Source: Epiperipatus broadwayi
Taxonomy: Eukaryota > Onychophora > Udeonychophora > Euonychophora > Peripatidae
Length of the DNA stretch: 64,000 bases
Direction of reading: 5' to 3'
Assembly (NCBI GenBank): GCA_028023455.1
Contig: JAQFVV010006505.1
Coordinates: forward strand, 868,001-932,000
The notes below the pieces were generated by a model. It did not search any database. It was not told the origin of the DNA and saw nothing but the letters and a program-made list of their open reading frames with translations. The position numbers and the translations under genes are program-made. Within the stretch, counting starts at the first letter, position 1. Each line of letters opens with the position of its first letter. Below are positions 51,831 to 62,539 of this stretch, piece after piece.

Positions 51831-52281
51831 CCAGTTATATTAAATTTCTGAAAACGTAGTCATTGTTAAAAAAACTGAAAAAAGAATGGTCTTTAGGAGA
51901 ATCTTAATAAAGATGTCTGATGTATTCAGGGTAACTATCCAGATTTAGGCCAAAAGAACGATGATATATGTTTAATCTTTATCTTGGCAACTGATTGATA
52001 TGATATCTGTTTTACAACTCCTTCCACAGATTTATCATTTCTCCATGTTTATATATTGAGTGTTTTATATTACATAAATATTTTAAAGATTTGCATTGCA
52101 TTACATAATGAAAATATAAATTAAAAATATATACATTTTAAAAATATATACAAAACGGAGAAAAAAATAAAGAAATATTTTTTTTCCTTAAACTGTTTTC
52201 CGGAAATATATTCTTCTGAGTAATTGAAAAAGCAAAGAGATGCGATTATTCCATTTTAATTTGGATATACCTATATTGCGT

Positions 52282-52740
52282 TTTCTTGAAGGTTTGTGAT
52301 GATGGTGTTTTAGTTGTATTTTTATTTGGACTATTTCCATCATCTAATATGAGTATTGAATGTCTTTAGAAAAAATTAACTTTATTTAAATATTCCAAAT
52401 ACATTCAACTGTTAGTAATAGCACAGACGTTACTATATAGTCATTTTGAGAGGTATTATTCACCATTCTTCATCCAATATATAAATGCTCTAATATAAAT
52501 ATTGAATATCTTTAGAAAAATGTAACTTTATTTAAATATTAAAAATACATTTAACTATTAGTAATAGCACACAGGTTAGTATATGTCATAACATTCAGAG
52601 GTATTATTCTCCCCTCTTCTTCAGGTGTTTGCTAGCCTGACCAGTGACAGTACTAGCATGGGATTCGAATCTGGATCCTTAGATTCTTGAGTATTGAATT
52701 TTAAAGTAATGCTCTAATGAAGTGAGCCATTCTTCCAAAG
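52282..52740 (-). mobile_element. SINE E with internal duplication
   Basis: The 3' end (GATGATGGTGTTTTAGTTGT) is on the left. The segment with GAATGTCTTTAGAAAAAATT to GAGAGGTATTATTC is duplicated (about 52350-52460 and 52495-52610). The tRNA-like head at the right has the B box GGATTCGAATC-like and A box CTCACTTCATTAGAGC. A plus-strand 3' piece follows directly. Confidence 0.68.
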
Positions 52741-52870
52741 ACATATACTAACCTGTTTGATGTGCTATTACTTATAGTCGAATATATTTGGAATATTTAA
52801 ATAAAGCTAACTTTTTCTAAAGACATTCAATACTCATTGAAGATAGAAATAGTCCACTATAAAAATACAA
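52741..52870 (+). mobile_element. SINE E 3' fragment, opposite orientation
   Basis: ATATACTAACCTGTTTGATG to CATTCAATACTC and AATAGTCC matches the E body on the plus strand. The head is absent because it joins the minus copy at 52740. Confidence 0.62.
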
Positions 52871-52894
52871 ATATATATGTATATATGTAATCTT

Positions 52895-53280
52895 ATAATT
52901 GAATATTTATAAATACAGTAATTAAATATATGTAAAGTGCAACTTTAAAATTTTTATCCACTTATGAGCATGTTTGACTATCCTCACAGTCTTTGTCAAA
53001 CTAACACTTTGAAAGGCTAACCTCCCACAATTCTGTCATCTTAACATTTGTTTCCTGTCTGTTAATGAAGACTTGTTTGCATTTTTATATTAGCATTGTT
53101 TCCAGACAGGCAGCAAATGTTAAGATCACAGAATTGTGGGAAGGTTAGCCTTTCAAATCGTTAGTTGACAAAGACTACGAGGATAGTTGAAAGCACTCCT
53201 AAGTGGATAAAATTTTTAAAGTTATACTTGACATATATCTAATTACTGTATTTATAAATATTCAATTATAAGAACATGTA
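52895..53280. mobile_element. foldback with degraded family F hammerhead-like motifs
   Basis: The inverted arms (about 52895-53050 and 53105-53280) share ATTTATAAATACAGTAATTA and AGGCTAACCTCCCACAATTC. Inside each arm is TTGACAAAGACT, then a 5-bp hairpin partner (GACTG...TAGTC on minus; GACTA...TAGTT on plus), then AAAC or GAAAG. The likely ancestral motif is CTGACGAAGACTG...GTCGAAAC; the present cores are mutated. Confidence 0.62.
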
Positions 53281-53589
53281 TATTGATATTAAGAAATACA
53301 GACATAGAGATATAATGTAAAGTAACATAACTTTTTAAAATTCCAAACTAATTATCATTTAAATTAACACATATTAACTTTAATAGAATAATTTAATGTT
53401 TGTATTAGTAAAAATAACTTAAAATTTAATTTTCTTTATTATATTTTTTTGAAATGTAGTTTTAAACTGGGAAATATTAAAAAAAAGATCTCCCAAAAAC
53501 ATTTGCAAATATAATTGTGAAGAAAAATATATATATATATTTTAACATAAAAACATTATTATTTACAACTATTATCTAGTTTCTCCATT

Positions 53590-53970
53590 CTACAGTTTTG
53601 CTTTTCCACGTTCACTCTAGAAAACTTTCTTATCCATCAGTATCTCATGTAGTGTCTTTCCAAGTTTTTACCATCTCTAGAAAATCAATACAATTCTTTA
53701 TCAATTATTATCTATTCTAACTATATGTCTAGCTCAATTATTTCCATTTCAGACTTTTAACTCTTTCAATAATGTCAGAAAATATCTATTTGTTTTATTA
53801 ATTGCATATTTCACTTTGGATTCTTTTTTGTTACACCCAACAAATTCACTTTGGTATTTTATTATGTAGTCTGAAGCCTTTACTTTATTCTTCTGTTTAG
53901 TGTCCAGGCATAAACTTTATCTTTAAGAGCTAATAAAAACATTTATTTCAAAATCTTCATTTTCTAGAAT
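53590..53970 (-). mobile_element. very old RTE-clade remnant
   Basis: It is recognisable only by alignment with the C-terminal part of the other RTE copies (e.g. ACTATATGTCTAGCTCAATT, CTTTCAATAATGTCAG, GTAGTCTGAAGCC). No open frame survives. Confidence 0.55.
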
Positions 53971-53998
53971 GTGATTTATATTTTCTTTGAAATGTAAA

Positions 53999-54285
53999 TC
54001 CACTAAGCATCACATGATCACATTTCCTATACTAGCACATTAATTGTTGATAAACAGAGCAAAACTCTCCATACAGTATTGCCACCTGTGCTAAACAGAG
54101 TAATCAATGGATGCCAGATCCCTCACTGACGAAGGCCACAAGCCAGAAACTAGTCTGGGGATATTGGATGAGTAAGCATTAGATAGGGATTTTATGCACA
54201 AGCCTTCTGGCATCCATTGATTACTCTGTTTAGCACAGGTGGCAATACTGTATGGAGAGTTTTGCTCTGTTTTGTAAATCCACTA
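53999..54285. mobile_element. family A foldback with plus-strand hammerhead
   Basis: Left arm 53999-54117 (CATCACATGATCACATTTCC to GGATGCCAG), right arm about 54195-54285. The left arm breaks off just before the ribozyme, at GATGCCAGATCCCTCACTG, so one arm's ribozyme is gone. Confidence 0.7.
54114..54172 (+). ncRNA. hammerhead ribozyme, family A, CUGACGA core, helix I truncated
   Basis: The core is CTGACGA (54126-54132) with the CpG retained. Helix II is GGC-CACAA-GCC, GAAA is at 54146-54149, helix III is AC-TA-GT, and cleavage is predicted after C54155. The inner helix I CCTCA/TGGGG is intact (one G-T). The outer helix I partner (ATCCAA) is lost at the junction, so tertiary contacts may be missing. 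Confidence 0.7.
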
Positions 54286-54294
54286 TTAATAAAG

Positions 54295-54730
54295 TATAAT
54301 TGTTGTTGTATTTATATATTGGACTATTTCCCTCATCTCATTTGAGTATTGAATGTCTTTAGAAAAGTTTAAATTTATTTAAATAATCAAAATACATTCA
54401 ACTACTAGTAACAGCACCCAGAGTAATATATGCACAATGTTTCAAGAGATTATTCTTCCCTCTTCTTCAGGTGTTATTGGTTCTTCAGGTGTTGTTGGCC
54501 TGACCAGTGAAAGTACTAGCATGGAAATTGACCCTTAGATTCTTGGCATTGAATTTTAAGGTAACACTCTAACCAACTGAGCCACACAACATTTCAAGAT
54601 GTATTATTTACCCCCTTCTTCGGGTGTTGCTGGCCTGATCAGTGACAGTGATAGCACAGGAATTGAACCTGGACTCTTAGATTCTTGGGTATTAAATTTT
54701 AAAGTAATGCTCTAAACAAATGTCGCACTG
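54295..54730 (-). mobile_element. SINE E with duplicated tRNA-like head
   Basis: The body is at 54300-54470. The first head at 54470-54590 includes GGTGTTGTTGGCCTGACCAG and CTCTAACCAACTGAGCC; a second head is at 54595-54725 (GGTGTTGCTGGCCTGATCAG, B-box-like GAATTGAACC). Both are on the minus strand. Confidence 0.68.
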
Positions 54731-55099
54731 TCAGATTTTAGATATATGATAGTATTCATTATATTGATGAACAATGATGTTACTGTGAATAGTTCAGAAT
54801 TAATGAGAAAGATGGTCGATAAGAAGCACTACAAAGAAACTCAATCTTTACATTCTATCAGTGTGGCACTGTGAAGTCTGATAATTTAAAGTTATATAAC
54901 AAGGTATAAAAGAAAATGTTATTGGTATTGTTGTGTTAATATTTATCTGATAATAATTTATTTTATTTTTATTATAAATAAACATAAATTATTTATATCA
55001 GCTAGTTTGGTTTTTTTATATGGGAAGTGTTGAGGCAATTTAGTTTATACATTGGAAGTTTTTTGAATATATTGCTGGAATTTAAATAATAAACCACTA

Positions 55100-55312
55100 A
55101 ACATCACATTGGACTATAAGATCTAGGTGCAGTGCTCTCAGATTCAAGGCTCCTCACTGATGAAGGCCACAAGCCAGAAACTGGTCTGGGAATATTGGAT
55201 GAGTAGGCACTAAATAGGAATTTTATGCACAAGCCTTCTGGCATCCATTGATTACTCTGTTTGGCACAGGGTGGCACTACTGTATGGAGAGTTTTGCCTG
55301 TTTTAATAGTTT
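55100..55312 (+). mobile_element. family A single-arm copy with hammerhead
   Basis: It begins in the body at GGACTATAAGATCTAGGTGC, continues through the ribozyme, then GGCACTAAATAGGAATTTTA and GGCATCCATTGATTACTCTG, ending GGAGAGTTTTGCCTG. No inverted partner. A similar CATCACATT piece at 55101 marks its left edge. Confidence 0.72.
55142..55200 (+). ncRNA. type I hammerhead ribozyme, family A, intact core
   Basis: The outer helix I is ATTCAA/TTGGAT (one G-T), the internal loop is GGC/TA, and the inner helix I is TCCTCA/TGGGAA (one mismatch). The core is CTGATGA (55157-55163), helix II is GGC-CACAA-GCC, GAAA is at 55177-55180 and helix III is AC-TG-GT, with cleavage after C55186. All catalytic bases are present. 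Confidence 0.8.
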
Positions 55313-55589
55313 AAATAATAATTGGATAAGGAACATATATAAAGCTCAAACACTGTGATTTTTTCACAAAGTGCCATAACTATAATTACCTAGTTGTACA
55401 AATATTGACACTGAGTATCTTTCAAAAATGTAGCCAGTGCTGTAACATCTCTTTATAAAAATGTTTAGAAGGACAGAAGACAAAACTAATCTTGGAATAC
55501 AAGGTGAAAACTAACATTTTATAATAGATACTGTAATCTGGAAATAGAAATCATGTTAACATTATGTTAGATGAATTTTTGAACCATTA

Positions 55590-56165
55590 AACATCTTATG
55601 GTCAGCATTTTTATGCTTTCTCATAACTGTTATTAAAACAGGTAAAACTCTTTATACAGTACTGTCACTCATTGCAAGCCAGAGTAATCAATGGATGCCA
55701 GAAGGCTTATGCATAAAATTCCTACCTAGTGCCTACTCATCCAATATCTTTAAACTAGTGTTTAGCTTTTGAATTTCATCAGTAAGGATGGATCTGTGAG
55801 CACTGCACCTAGATCTTAGAATATAATGCAAGCCTCCAGAATCCACCTTTTATCTCTATATAGTTACAAAACTATGAGTCTAAAGTTAAAAACACAATTT
55901 TAGATTCATAGTTTTGTAGTTCAGTAGAGATAAAATGTGTTTGCATTAGATCCTAAGATCTAGGTGCAGTGCTCTCAGATCCAAGGCTCCTTACTGATGA
56001 AATCCACAAGCTAGACACTACTCTAAAAATATTGGATGATATGCCTTCTGGCATTCATTGATTACTCTGGCTTGCACTGAGTTATTCTACTATATGGAGA
56101 GTTTTTCCTGATTTAACAGTTTGAGCAAGTGTAAGAAATGGTGATCATGTGATGCTTATTGGTTT
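55590..56165. mobile_element. family A inverted pair with two decayed hammerheads
   Basis: The minus half (55590-55860) and plus half (55900-56165) meet near 55880 at the CTATGAGTCTAAAGTTAAAA / TTTTAGATTCATAG boundary. Both ribozymes keep CTGATGA (minus complement about 55785-55791; plus 55994-56000) but helix II and GAAAC are eroded (TAAAC and GACAC). Confidence 0.7.
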
Positions 56166-56504
56166 AATTACAATGATACTTACTTAATAATGAAATTCAC
56201 CTGATAATTGCACTCTCTAGCTAATAATATCCATTATTAATCCAGATTTTAAATGGCTTGCTATATCCAAAAAAACCTTAAGCCTTCTTGAGTTGAGAAA
56301 TTTTTCCACATGCAACACCAGCCAATCTGGTTTCACACATCAGAAACGGCATGATTTGAATTGATTCACTTTATATTGAAGTTGTTTATTTCATTTTTAT
56401 TACTACATTAATAAATTAATATTTATAAAATTACTTTTGAAAAATCAAATTTTACCTGTAAGAAAATCTATTAAGTAGTTCTTATTTTACAGTAGTAAAT
56501 TCTT

Positions 56505-56990
56505 TTTTTACAGTAGCACCACACAGTGCAAGCCTTAGTAATCAAAGGATGCAGGAAGGTTTGTGCATATGATCCCTATCTAGTATCCAATATCACCAGA
56601 CCGGTTTCTAGCTTGTTGCTTTCATCAGTAATAAGCTTTGTATCTGAAAGCAATGCACCTAGACCTTAGGATCAAATGCAATTTTCAAGCAATTTATCTA
56701 TTTAGTCAAGAGCTGAATAAGAAACACAATAATGTTTTCAATACAGACTAATTCATTTGCATAGTCATACGTGTCAGCAGGATTTACATAAAACCACCTA
56801 AACCCCACATGATCCCCATTTCCTATGCTTACACACACTGTTAAAACAGTAGAAAATTTATGATGCAGTATTGCCACACAATGCAAGCCTTCTTGCATTC
56901 ATTGATTACTAGGGCTTGCACCAGGTGGCGCTACGATATGAAGAATAGCTTGTGTAAGCATAGGAAATGGTGATCATATGTGTTTTAGTT
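56505..56990. mobile_element. family A foldback, diverged, with minus-strand hammerhead
   Basis: The ribozyme-bearing minus half (56505-56670) is followed by a shorter inverted arm pair (56805-56985, CCATTTCCTATGCTTACACA and its complement TGTGTAAGCATAGGAAATGG). It is more diverged than other A copies yet keeps the ribozyme. Confidence 0.68.
56585..56643 (-). ncRNA. type I hammerhead ribozyme, family A, compensated helices
   Basis: The core is CTGATGA (complement of 56622-56628). Helix II is AGC-AACAA-GCT, in which both strands changed relative to GGC/GCC, preserving pairing. GAAAC follows; helix III is AC-CG-GT with cleavage nucleotide C. The inner helix I TTATTA/TGGTGA pairs fully through G-T wobbles. 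The outer ATACAA/TTGGAT has one mismatch. Structure is conserved despite sequence change. Confidence 0.78.
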
Positions 56991-57039
56991 ATTTTCAAGA
57001 TTGGAACAATCTTGATTCTTTATGATAATACTGTTAATT

Positions 57040-57245
57040 GATTAGAAACTACCAGTAGCCACATAAACATTCACAATAAGGATAGTAATCAATATTTCTC
57101 ACTGCCGTCAAGGCAACCTTCTTACCTTTTAATAGCAAGAATGGTAATCCATTCTTACCAATGGTCCATTGAATATATATGGACACTTAAAAATTGCAAC
57201 TTGACTACAGAGTATGAAATATTGATACAATGAAGTTTAAATAAA
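57040..57245 (-). repeat. inverted copy of the 361-bp repeat unit
   Basis: It is the complement of about 200 bp of the tandem unit at 57269 onward (AAGGCAACCTTCTTACC, AATGGTCCATTGAATATA), joined head-to-head near 57245-57260. Confidence 0.75.
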
Positions 57246-57268
57246 CCTCTTTAAACATGAAATATATA

Positions 57269-58168
57269 TTCAATGGATCATTAGTAAGAATGGACTTCCA
57301 TTCTTGCTATTAAAAGGTGAGAAGGTTGCCTTCACAGCAGTGAAAAATATTGTTTACTATCCTTATTGTGAATGTTTATGTGGTTACTGGTGGTTTCTAA
57401 TGGTTACTAATTATTCTAATTAGCTTTAAGCATTATTTCACTTATTATTTAAATAATACATGAGCAATTTAAAAGTATTGCAGTTTGTAATGTTAAAAGT
57501 GACTATTTTTTAGTCTGCATTACAGTGACATGTTTATTTTATGTTTAAAGAGGTTTATTTAAACTTTATTGCATCAATACTTCATACTCTGTAGTCAAGT
57601 TGCAATCTTTAAGTGTCCATATATATATATTCAATGGACCATTAGTAAGAATGGATTTCCATTCTTGCTATTAAAAGGTGTGAAGGTTGCCTTCACAGCA
57701 GTGAAAAATATTGATTACTATTCTTATTGTGAATGTTTATGTGGTTACTGGTGGTTTCTAATGGTTACTAATTATTCTAATTAGCTTTAAGCATTATTTC
57801 ACTTATTATTTAAATAATACATGAGCAATTTAAAAGTATTGCAGTTTGTAATGTTAAAAGTGACTATTTTTTAGTCTGCATTACAGTGACATGTTTATTT
57901 TATGTTTAAAGAGGTTTATTTAAACTTTATTGCATCAATACTTCATACTCTGTAGTCAAGTTGCAATCTTTAAGTGTCCATATATATATATTCAATGGAC
58001 CATTAGTAAGAATGGATTTCCATTCTTGCTATTAAAAGGTGTGAAGGTTGCCTTCACAGCAGTGAGAAATTTTGATTACTATCCTTATTGTGAATGTTTA
58101 TGTGGTTACTGGTGGTTTCTAATGGTTACTAATTATCCAATTAGCTTTAAGCATTATTTCACTTGTTA
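57269..58168 (+). repeat. 361-bp tandem repeat, about 2.5 units
   Basis: TTCAATGGAYCATTAGTAAG starts at 57269, 57630 and 57991, exactly 361 bp apart. Units 1 and 2 are almost identical; the third stops near 58168. A hairpin AGAATGG-ATTT-CCATTCT and another GACTA-TTTTT-TAGTC lie in each unit. The matching short frames at 57569 and 57930 just reflect the repeat. No hammerhead core or tRNA box is found. Confidence 0.88.
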
Positions 58169-59382
58169 ATAGATTATATATAATTTAAAGATAGTGTAAA
58201 ATAAAAACCAATACATTTCTCTACAATTTTTAATAGACTGAATCTTCCAGCAAATGTCAAATTGGAAGGTTTATTTATATAAATTTGAAGAATTGTCCAT
58301 GATATATATTTTTATGAATGTCACAGTACATAGCAAAATTGACAAATTGTTCCGCACTGTGAAGACATTTAAGGACTCGTAAGTCTTGTGGCTGCTATAT
58401 TTGCATGGATTGTTAGTAGTACTCCACGGCAGCTGACAAATAACTTATTTCTGAAATACAAGTATATTGTAGAGTGATTTGTTAATTTTTTAAAATATAG
58501 GATGACATTCATAGTAAAAATATATACTAGATATGACAATTCGAGTTGATAATTTTTTAAACTTATTTAAATCTATTTTAAGATGGATTAAATATTTATT
58601 TATGGTATAAAAGAATATATAAACTGCTTTTTTACCAGAAATTTAATAAAAATGATTTCACAAACATTTCAGTTGTGCAGAAAATGTTACTGATTGAATT
58701 ATTGTTTTCTTCTCCATAGTAAGATAAGTATTACAGATGACTGCACCAATAGAAAATAATGAAGTTTTGAAAGAAAGAATAAATTCAATTAAGCAGGGCT
58801 CAAAATTTAATTATAAAAACTTGTTTGTTTACTTCATTACATCACAAATTTATTAAAAGTATTTTAGTCAGGATTTTAATAAATATAATTTATATTAGTT
58901 AATATCAATATATATATATATATGAAAAAACAAAAACTAATATCACGTGTTATTTATAAATCAAAAGATGGCGCTATATATATATATATATATATATGCA
59001 TTATTAGATTTATTGAATTACTGAACTGTGGATATAAGTATTGGTTTTCTATAACTCAGTAATCTATATTTGATAGAAATCGTTGTTCTGTTTATATGTT
59101 ATTTGAAAACGACTTTTGATAAACCTTATTTTATTTTAAAACTAAGTCTAAACTGTATTTTAATTTAAATATGCTTAATTGTGACATTTTAGACATTCTG
59201 AAGACTGAACATATTTCATTGCTAAAACATTTTATTTATTTTATGTAGACTAGTGCAGTGGGCAAAAGGCTCAACCGGTCATTATTAGTGTTCAAAAGTC
59301 ACATTTATAATTTATAAATTTAATTATAAATATTTAAACTTAAAAAAGTTTTAATATTAACACAATTAATTCATTACTAAAG
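58169..59382. other. no identified feature
   Basis: Contains TA runs near 58910-58995 and otherwise AT-rich sequence. No supported gene or RNA. Confidence 0.35.
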
Positions 59383-59530
59383 ATCACATAATCACCAATT
59401 TTTATGGTTGTTCATAACTGTTATTAAAACAGGCAAAAACTCTCTACACAGTAGTGCATCTCAGTGCAAGCCAGAGCAATCAATGGATGCCAGAAGGATC
59501 ATGCATAAAATCCCTATCTAGTGCCTACTC

Positions 59531-59589
59531 ATCCAATATCCCCAGACTAGTTTCTAGCTTGTGGCTTTCATCAGTGAGGAACCTTGGAT
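59531..59589 (-). ncRNA. type I hammerhead ribozyme, family A, best copy
   Basis: The outer helix I is ATCCAA/TTGGAT (6 bp), the internal loop is GGT/TA, and the inner helix I is TCCTCA/TGGGGA (6 bp, one G-T). The core is CTGATGA (complement of 59568-59574), helix II is AGC-CACAA-GCT, then GAAA, helix III AC-TA-GT and cleavage nucleotide C (complement of 59545), with cleavage between 59545 and 59544. Every position fits the type I consensus. Confidence 0.88.
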
Positions 59590-59644
59590 CTGAGAGCACT
59601 GCACCTAGGCCTAAGGTTTAGGAGGTCTAGGTGCAATCCTCTCA

Positions 59645-59705
59645 GACCCAAGGCTCCTCACTGACAAAAGCCATAAGCTAGAAACTAGTCTGGGGATATT
59701 GGATG
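59645..59705 (+). ncRNA. hammerhead, family A, core mutated
   Basis: The core is CTGACAA (G8 to A). Helix II AGC-CATAA-GCT, GAAAC, TAGTC and helix I are intact. Predicted inactive inverted partner of 59531-59589. Confidence 0.65.
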
Positions 59706-59812
59706 AGTAGGCACTAGATAGCAATATTATGCATGATCCTTCTGGAATCCATTGATTACTCTGGCTTGCACTGAGGGGCACTACTGTATGGAGAGTTTTG
59801 TCTGTTTTAAAT

Positions 59813-60312
59813 TAATTCATAAAAAAAAAGGTGAGATGTAAGAAGTTAGTATGTGTCTTAATATTATTATTATACTGCATACTGAAGTCTTACATTTTAT
59901 ATATTACATTATTTGTCAAATTGGTGCATCAAAAAAGTGGCAAATTTTTAGATCCTAATTAAATACACTAAAAGATAAATTGCTAGAAAAAAAATTATTT
60001 TTACCATTTTTTTTAGAATAGACTCTTCGGTGTGAGTTGTTAAGATCTAGAAAAATTTGAATAAAAATTGAATTCGAGCCTTCAAAAGGTATATGATGAA
60101 AAAATTACTTTTAACAGTATCCTAAAAAGGAAAGGGTAATTATTACTTTGAAGATTAGGGTAGATTTAAAAAATATTTTTTTATTTTTTGCTATTCTAGT
60201 AACGTATAGAAAGAGAATAAAACCTCTTGAGTAAATTAAAATGATACTGTAGTTAAATAAGTTTTTTTTTAAAAAAATCACAATTAGAATTGGAATTATA
60301 TTAATAATAATT
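59813..60312. other. no identified feature
   Basis: AT-rich sequence without recognisable signals. Confidence 0.4.
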
Positions 60313-60660
60313 GTAAATATAGGAGGTTTGAACTCAGACTTTCAAGCACCTTTCAACAACCAAACTATCTTATATCATTGATACCCATACATGTAGAAAA
60401 GATCGTTACTCTCCAATATAAGTACTTTGTGCTGAACCAGCACTGTCAATTGGCCCAGATTATCATCTCACACACAGATATATACATAATCAGTGTTCAT
60501 CTGGACCAACTGATGAGTGCTGTTTCAGAATGAAATATGTACATTGGTAATTATTGATGTTTTCTACATGTGTGTGATCATATGTATCAGTGACATAACA
60601 TTGTATGGATAGTTGAAAGGTGCTTGAAAGTCTGAGTTCAAATTCCCTATATTTACAAGT
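60313..60660. mobile_element. family D inverted pair, tRNA-like ends outward
   Basis: The minus half has GGAGGTTTGAACTCAGACTT, then TTATATCATTGATACCCATA and a decayed ribozyme (TTGACAG core). The plus half has CTGATGA at 60510-60516, helix II TGCTG-TTT-CAGAA with one mismatch, GAAA (60532-60535), TTGGT and the tRNA-like end with GTCTGAGTTCAAATTCCC. In the plus copy the base expected at 16.1 is C, so the A15.1-U16.1 pair is lost. Confidence 0.72.
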
Positions 60661-61539
60661 AGGCTCCAGGTATATAAAGAGTGCCTGGATTTTAAATATT
60701 ATAATTAATAATTGAGACTCCTATGGAAGTAGGATGAATTATTATAGAAATATTAATCCAAAACACATTGTTATTGAATAGAAGATAGTCATAAATAGTT
60801 AAGCTCTGAATTTAATATTTACACACGTGATTTAATTTCTATTAAATCTTTGTTTTAACTTTTCTTGATTTGTGACAAGAATGATGGGTGATATCTTATA
60901 TTAAATAATATTTTTAAAATACCATGACGATTTATTTTTACAGACAAATTCTACTTTTAAATATTATTAAAATTGTAAAAGAATAAAAATCTTTTTGCTG
61001 TTTTCCATAAAATAATAATTAAAAAATAATAATGAATTCTTTATAACAGCTATATAAATCTCAGTAATAATATTCCACATAAAAAGCTTTTTCAACACCT
61101 GATTTGGTATCTTTTCAAATGTTACTAATCTAATTACTGTTAACAAACTGTTTCAGACATAAAGCCATCTAGTGTTCAATAATGCAATTAAAACAAGCAA
61201 TAACAATATAAATCATTAAAATAAATCAAAACCCTCATATATAAATCCAGTAATTACAAAATAATTGACTATATCATAACAATACATTAAATAAATATTA
61301 CATGCATTTATATATATCATTTTATGTGTAATATTATTACTAAGATTTATATAGTTGTTATAAAGAATTCATTATTATTTTCTGATTATTATTAAAATTG
61401 TATATGTAAATAGTAAATTAATGGAGTTCATTTCATCTTAATCAAACTGCACCTTGACCTGATTTTTTTATTTTTTTTTATTTTGGAAATTTATTTTAAA
61501 TAATTACAATAACAGTAGTAAAAAGCTAATTATTAATAT
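60661..61539. other. no identified feature
   Basis: AT-rich sequence without recognisable signals. Confidence 0.4.
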
Positions 61540-61695
61540 AAAGAAGGAACCTCTCTGGTCATGTACTTTTTACAAATGTATGCACCCTTGCCCATGAGCA
61601 TCAGTTTAAAAAGCATAAGTGGTTACTTATGCTTAGAGTTTATCATTATATAAGCCATAAAAACATGACCAGAGGTTTTTTACCTTCTTTGTATT
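61540..61695. repeat. small foldback
   Basis: GAAGGAACCTCTCTGGTCATG (left) and CATGACCAGAGGTTTTTTACC (right) are inverted, and an inner hairpin AAGCATAAGT/ACTTATGCTT lies between. No catalytic motif. Confidence 0.6.
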
Positions 61696-61979
61696 ACATA
61701 CATAATCAGTTCTATATAAATAGACTATTTATTATAGATAACTATTAAGTATAATAAAGGCATATGTTATTGATTTTGAAACAAAATCCTTTGTAAAAAT
61801 TAATACTGTCAAAATTTAGTTAGTTTTCCTTATTTGAAATATTTTACTATATTAGATGTCAAGCTATCTTATCTTTATTTTGATATAAGTTAAGAAGGAT
61901 TGATTGATTTCTAAGATTGAGAATTTCAAGTCTAATATTAATATGATCGAATATATTTATTCAAAAAAAATTTAATATA

Positions 61980-62250
61980 CAATAAAGTAATACATTGCAC
62001 AGGCTTAAACCTGCATTTATATATGTAATATAGGCAGGATTCGAACTCAGACTTTCACATGACCCACTACCCTCAGTGTCATACTGCTGACCCACCAACT
62101 CAGACTTTCACATGACCCACTACTCTCAGTGCCATCTCATACTGCTGACCCACCTGATCACACAGTGTGATCAGGTGGGTCAGCAATATGAGATAGCACT
62201 GAGAGTAGTGGGTCGTGTGAAAGTCTGAGTTCGAATCCCGCCTATACAAT
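61980..62250. mobile_element. family D tRNA-like palindrome
   Basis: A minus-strand tRNA-like end (GCAGGATTCGAACTCAGACT) with an internal duplication of CTCAGACTTTCACATGACCC is followed by its perfect inverse. The palindrome centre is at about 62163 (TGATCACACAGTGTGATCA) and the right half ends GAGTTCGAATCCCGCC. Ribozymes are not included: the two copies are joined 5' to 5' exactly upstream of the tRNA-like A-box region. Confidence 0.78.
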
Positions 62251-62539
62251 AAAGTATAACTGCTGTTGCTAGCACCTATTTTGCTTTTAATATTTTTTTT
62301 AATTAAAAGTAATTTATTATTAATGGTTTTTTTAATAAATGCTTGATTTTTAATTTAAGATTTATGACAAACTAAAAATATTAATTTGTTTACATAAATT
62401 AAATAAAAGATTGGAAGATTGGCTACTAAGGGAATTATATGGGAGTAACGTAAGTAAGTAATAATTAAATTATCATGTACATAATTTTGGGTAAAAATTG
62501 AAAAAAAAAAGACAATAATAATAATAATAATTTATTTTT

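Larger units (their letters stand above)
59383..59812. mobile_element. family A inverted pair, well preserved
   Basis: Minus half 59383-59605 and plus half 59620-59812 meet at the CACCTAGGCCTAAG / GGAGGTCTAGGTGC centre. The arms are nearly identical over about 190 bp and end in AACAGGCAAAAACTCTC and GGAGAGTTTTGTCTGTTTT. Each half carries a complete ribozyme fold; the minus one has a perfect core. Confidence 0.82.

Noticed and set aside
57269-58168. CRISPR-like or satellite coding array
   Set aside because: The 361-bp direct units are contiguous without spacers, and the genome is eukaryotic; the identical short frames are just repeats of non-coding sequence.
61540-61695. Possible ribozyme in the foldback
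   Set aside because: AAACTGATGCTCATGG on the minus strand lacks a GAAA partner and helix II.
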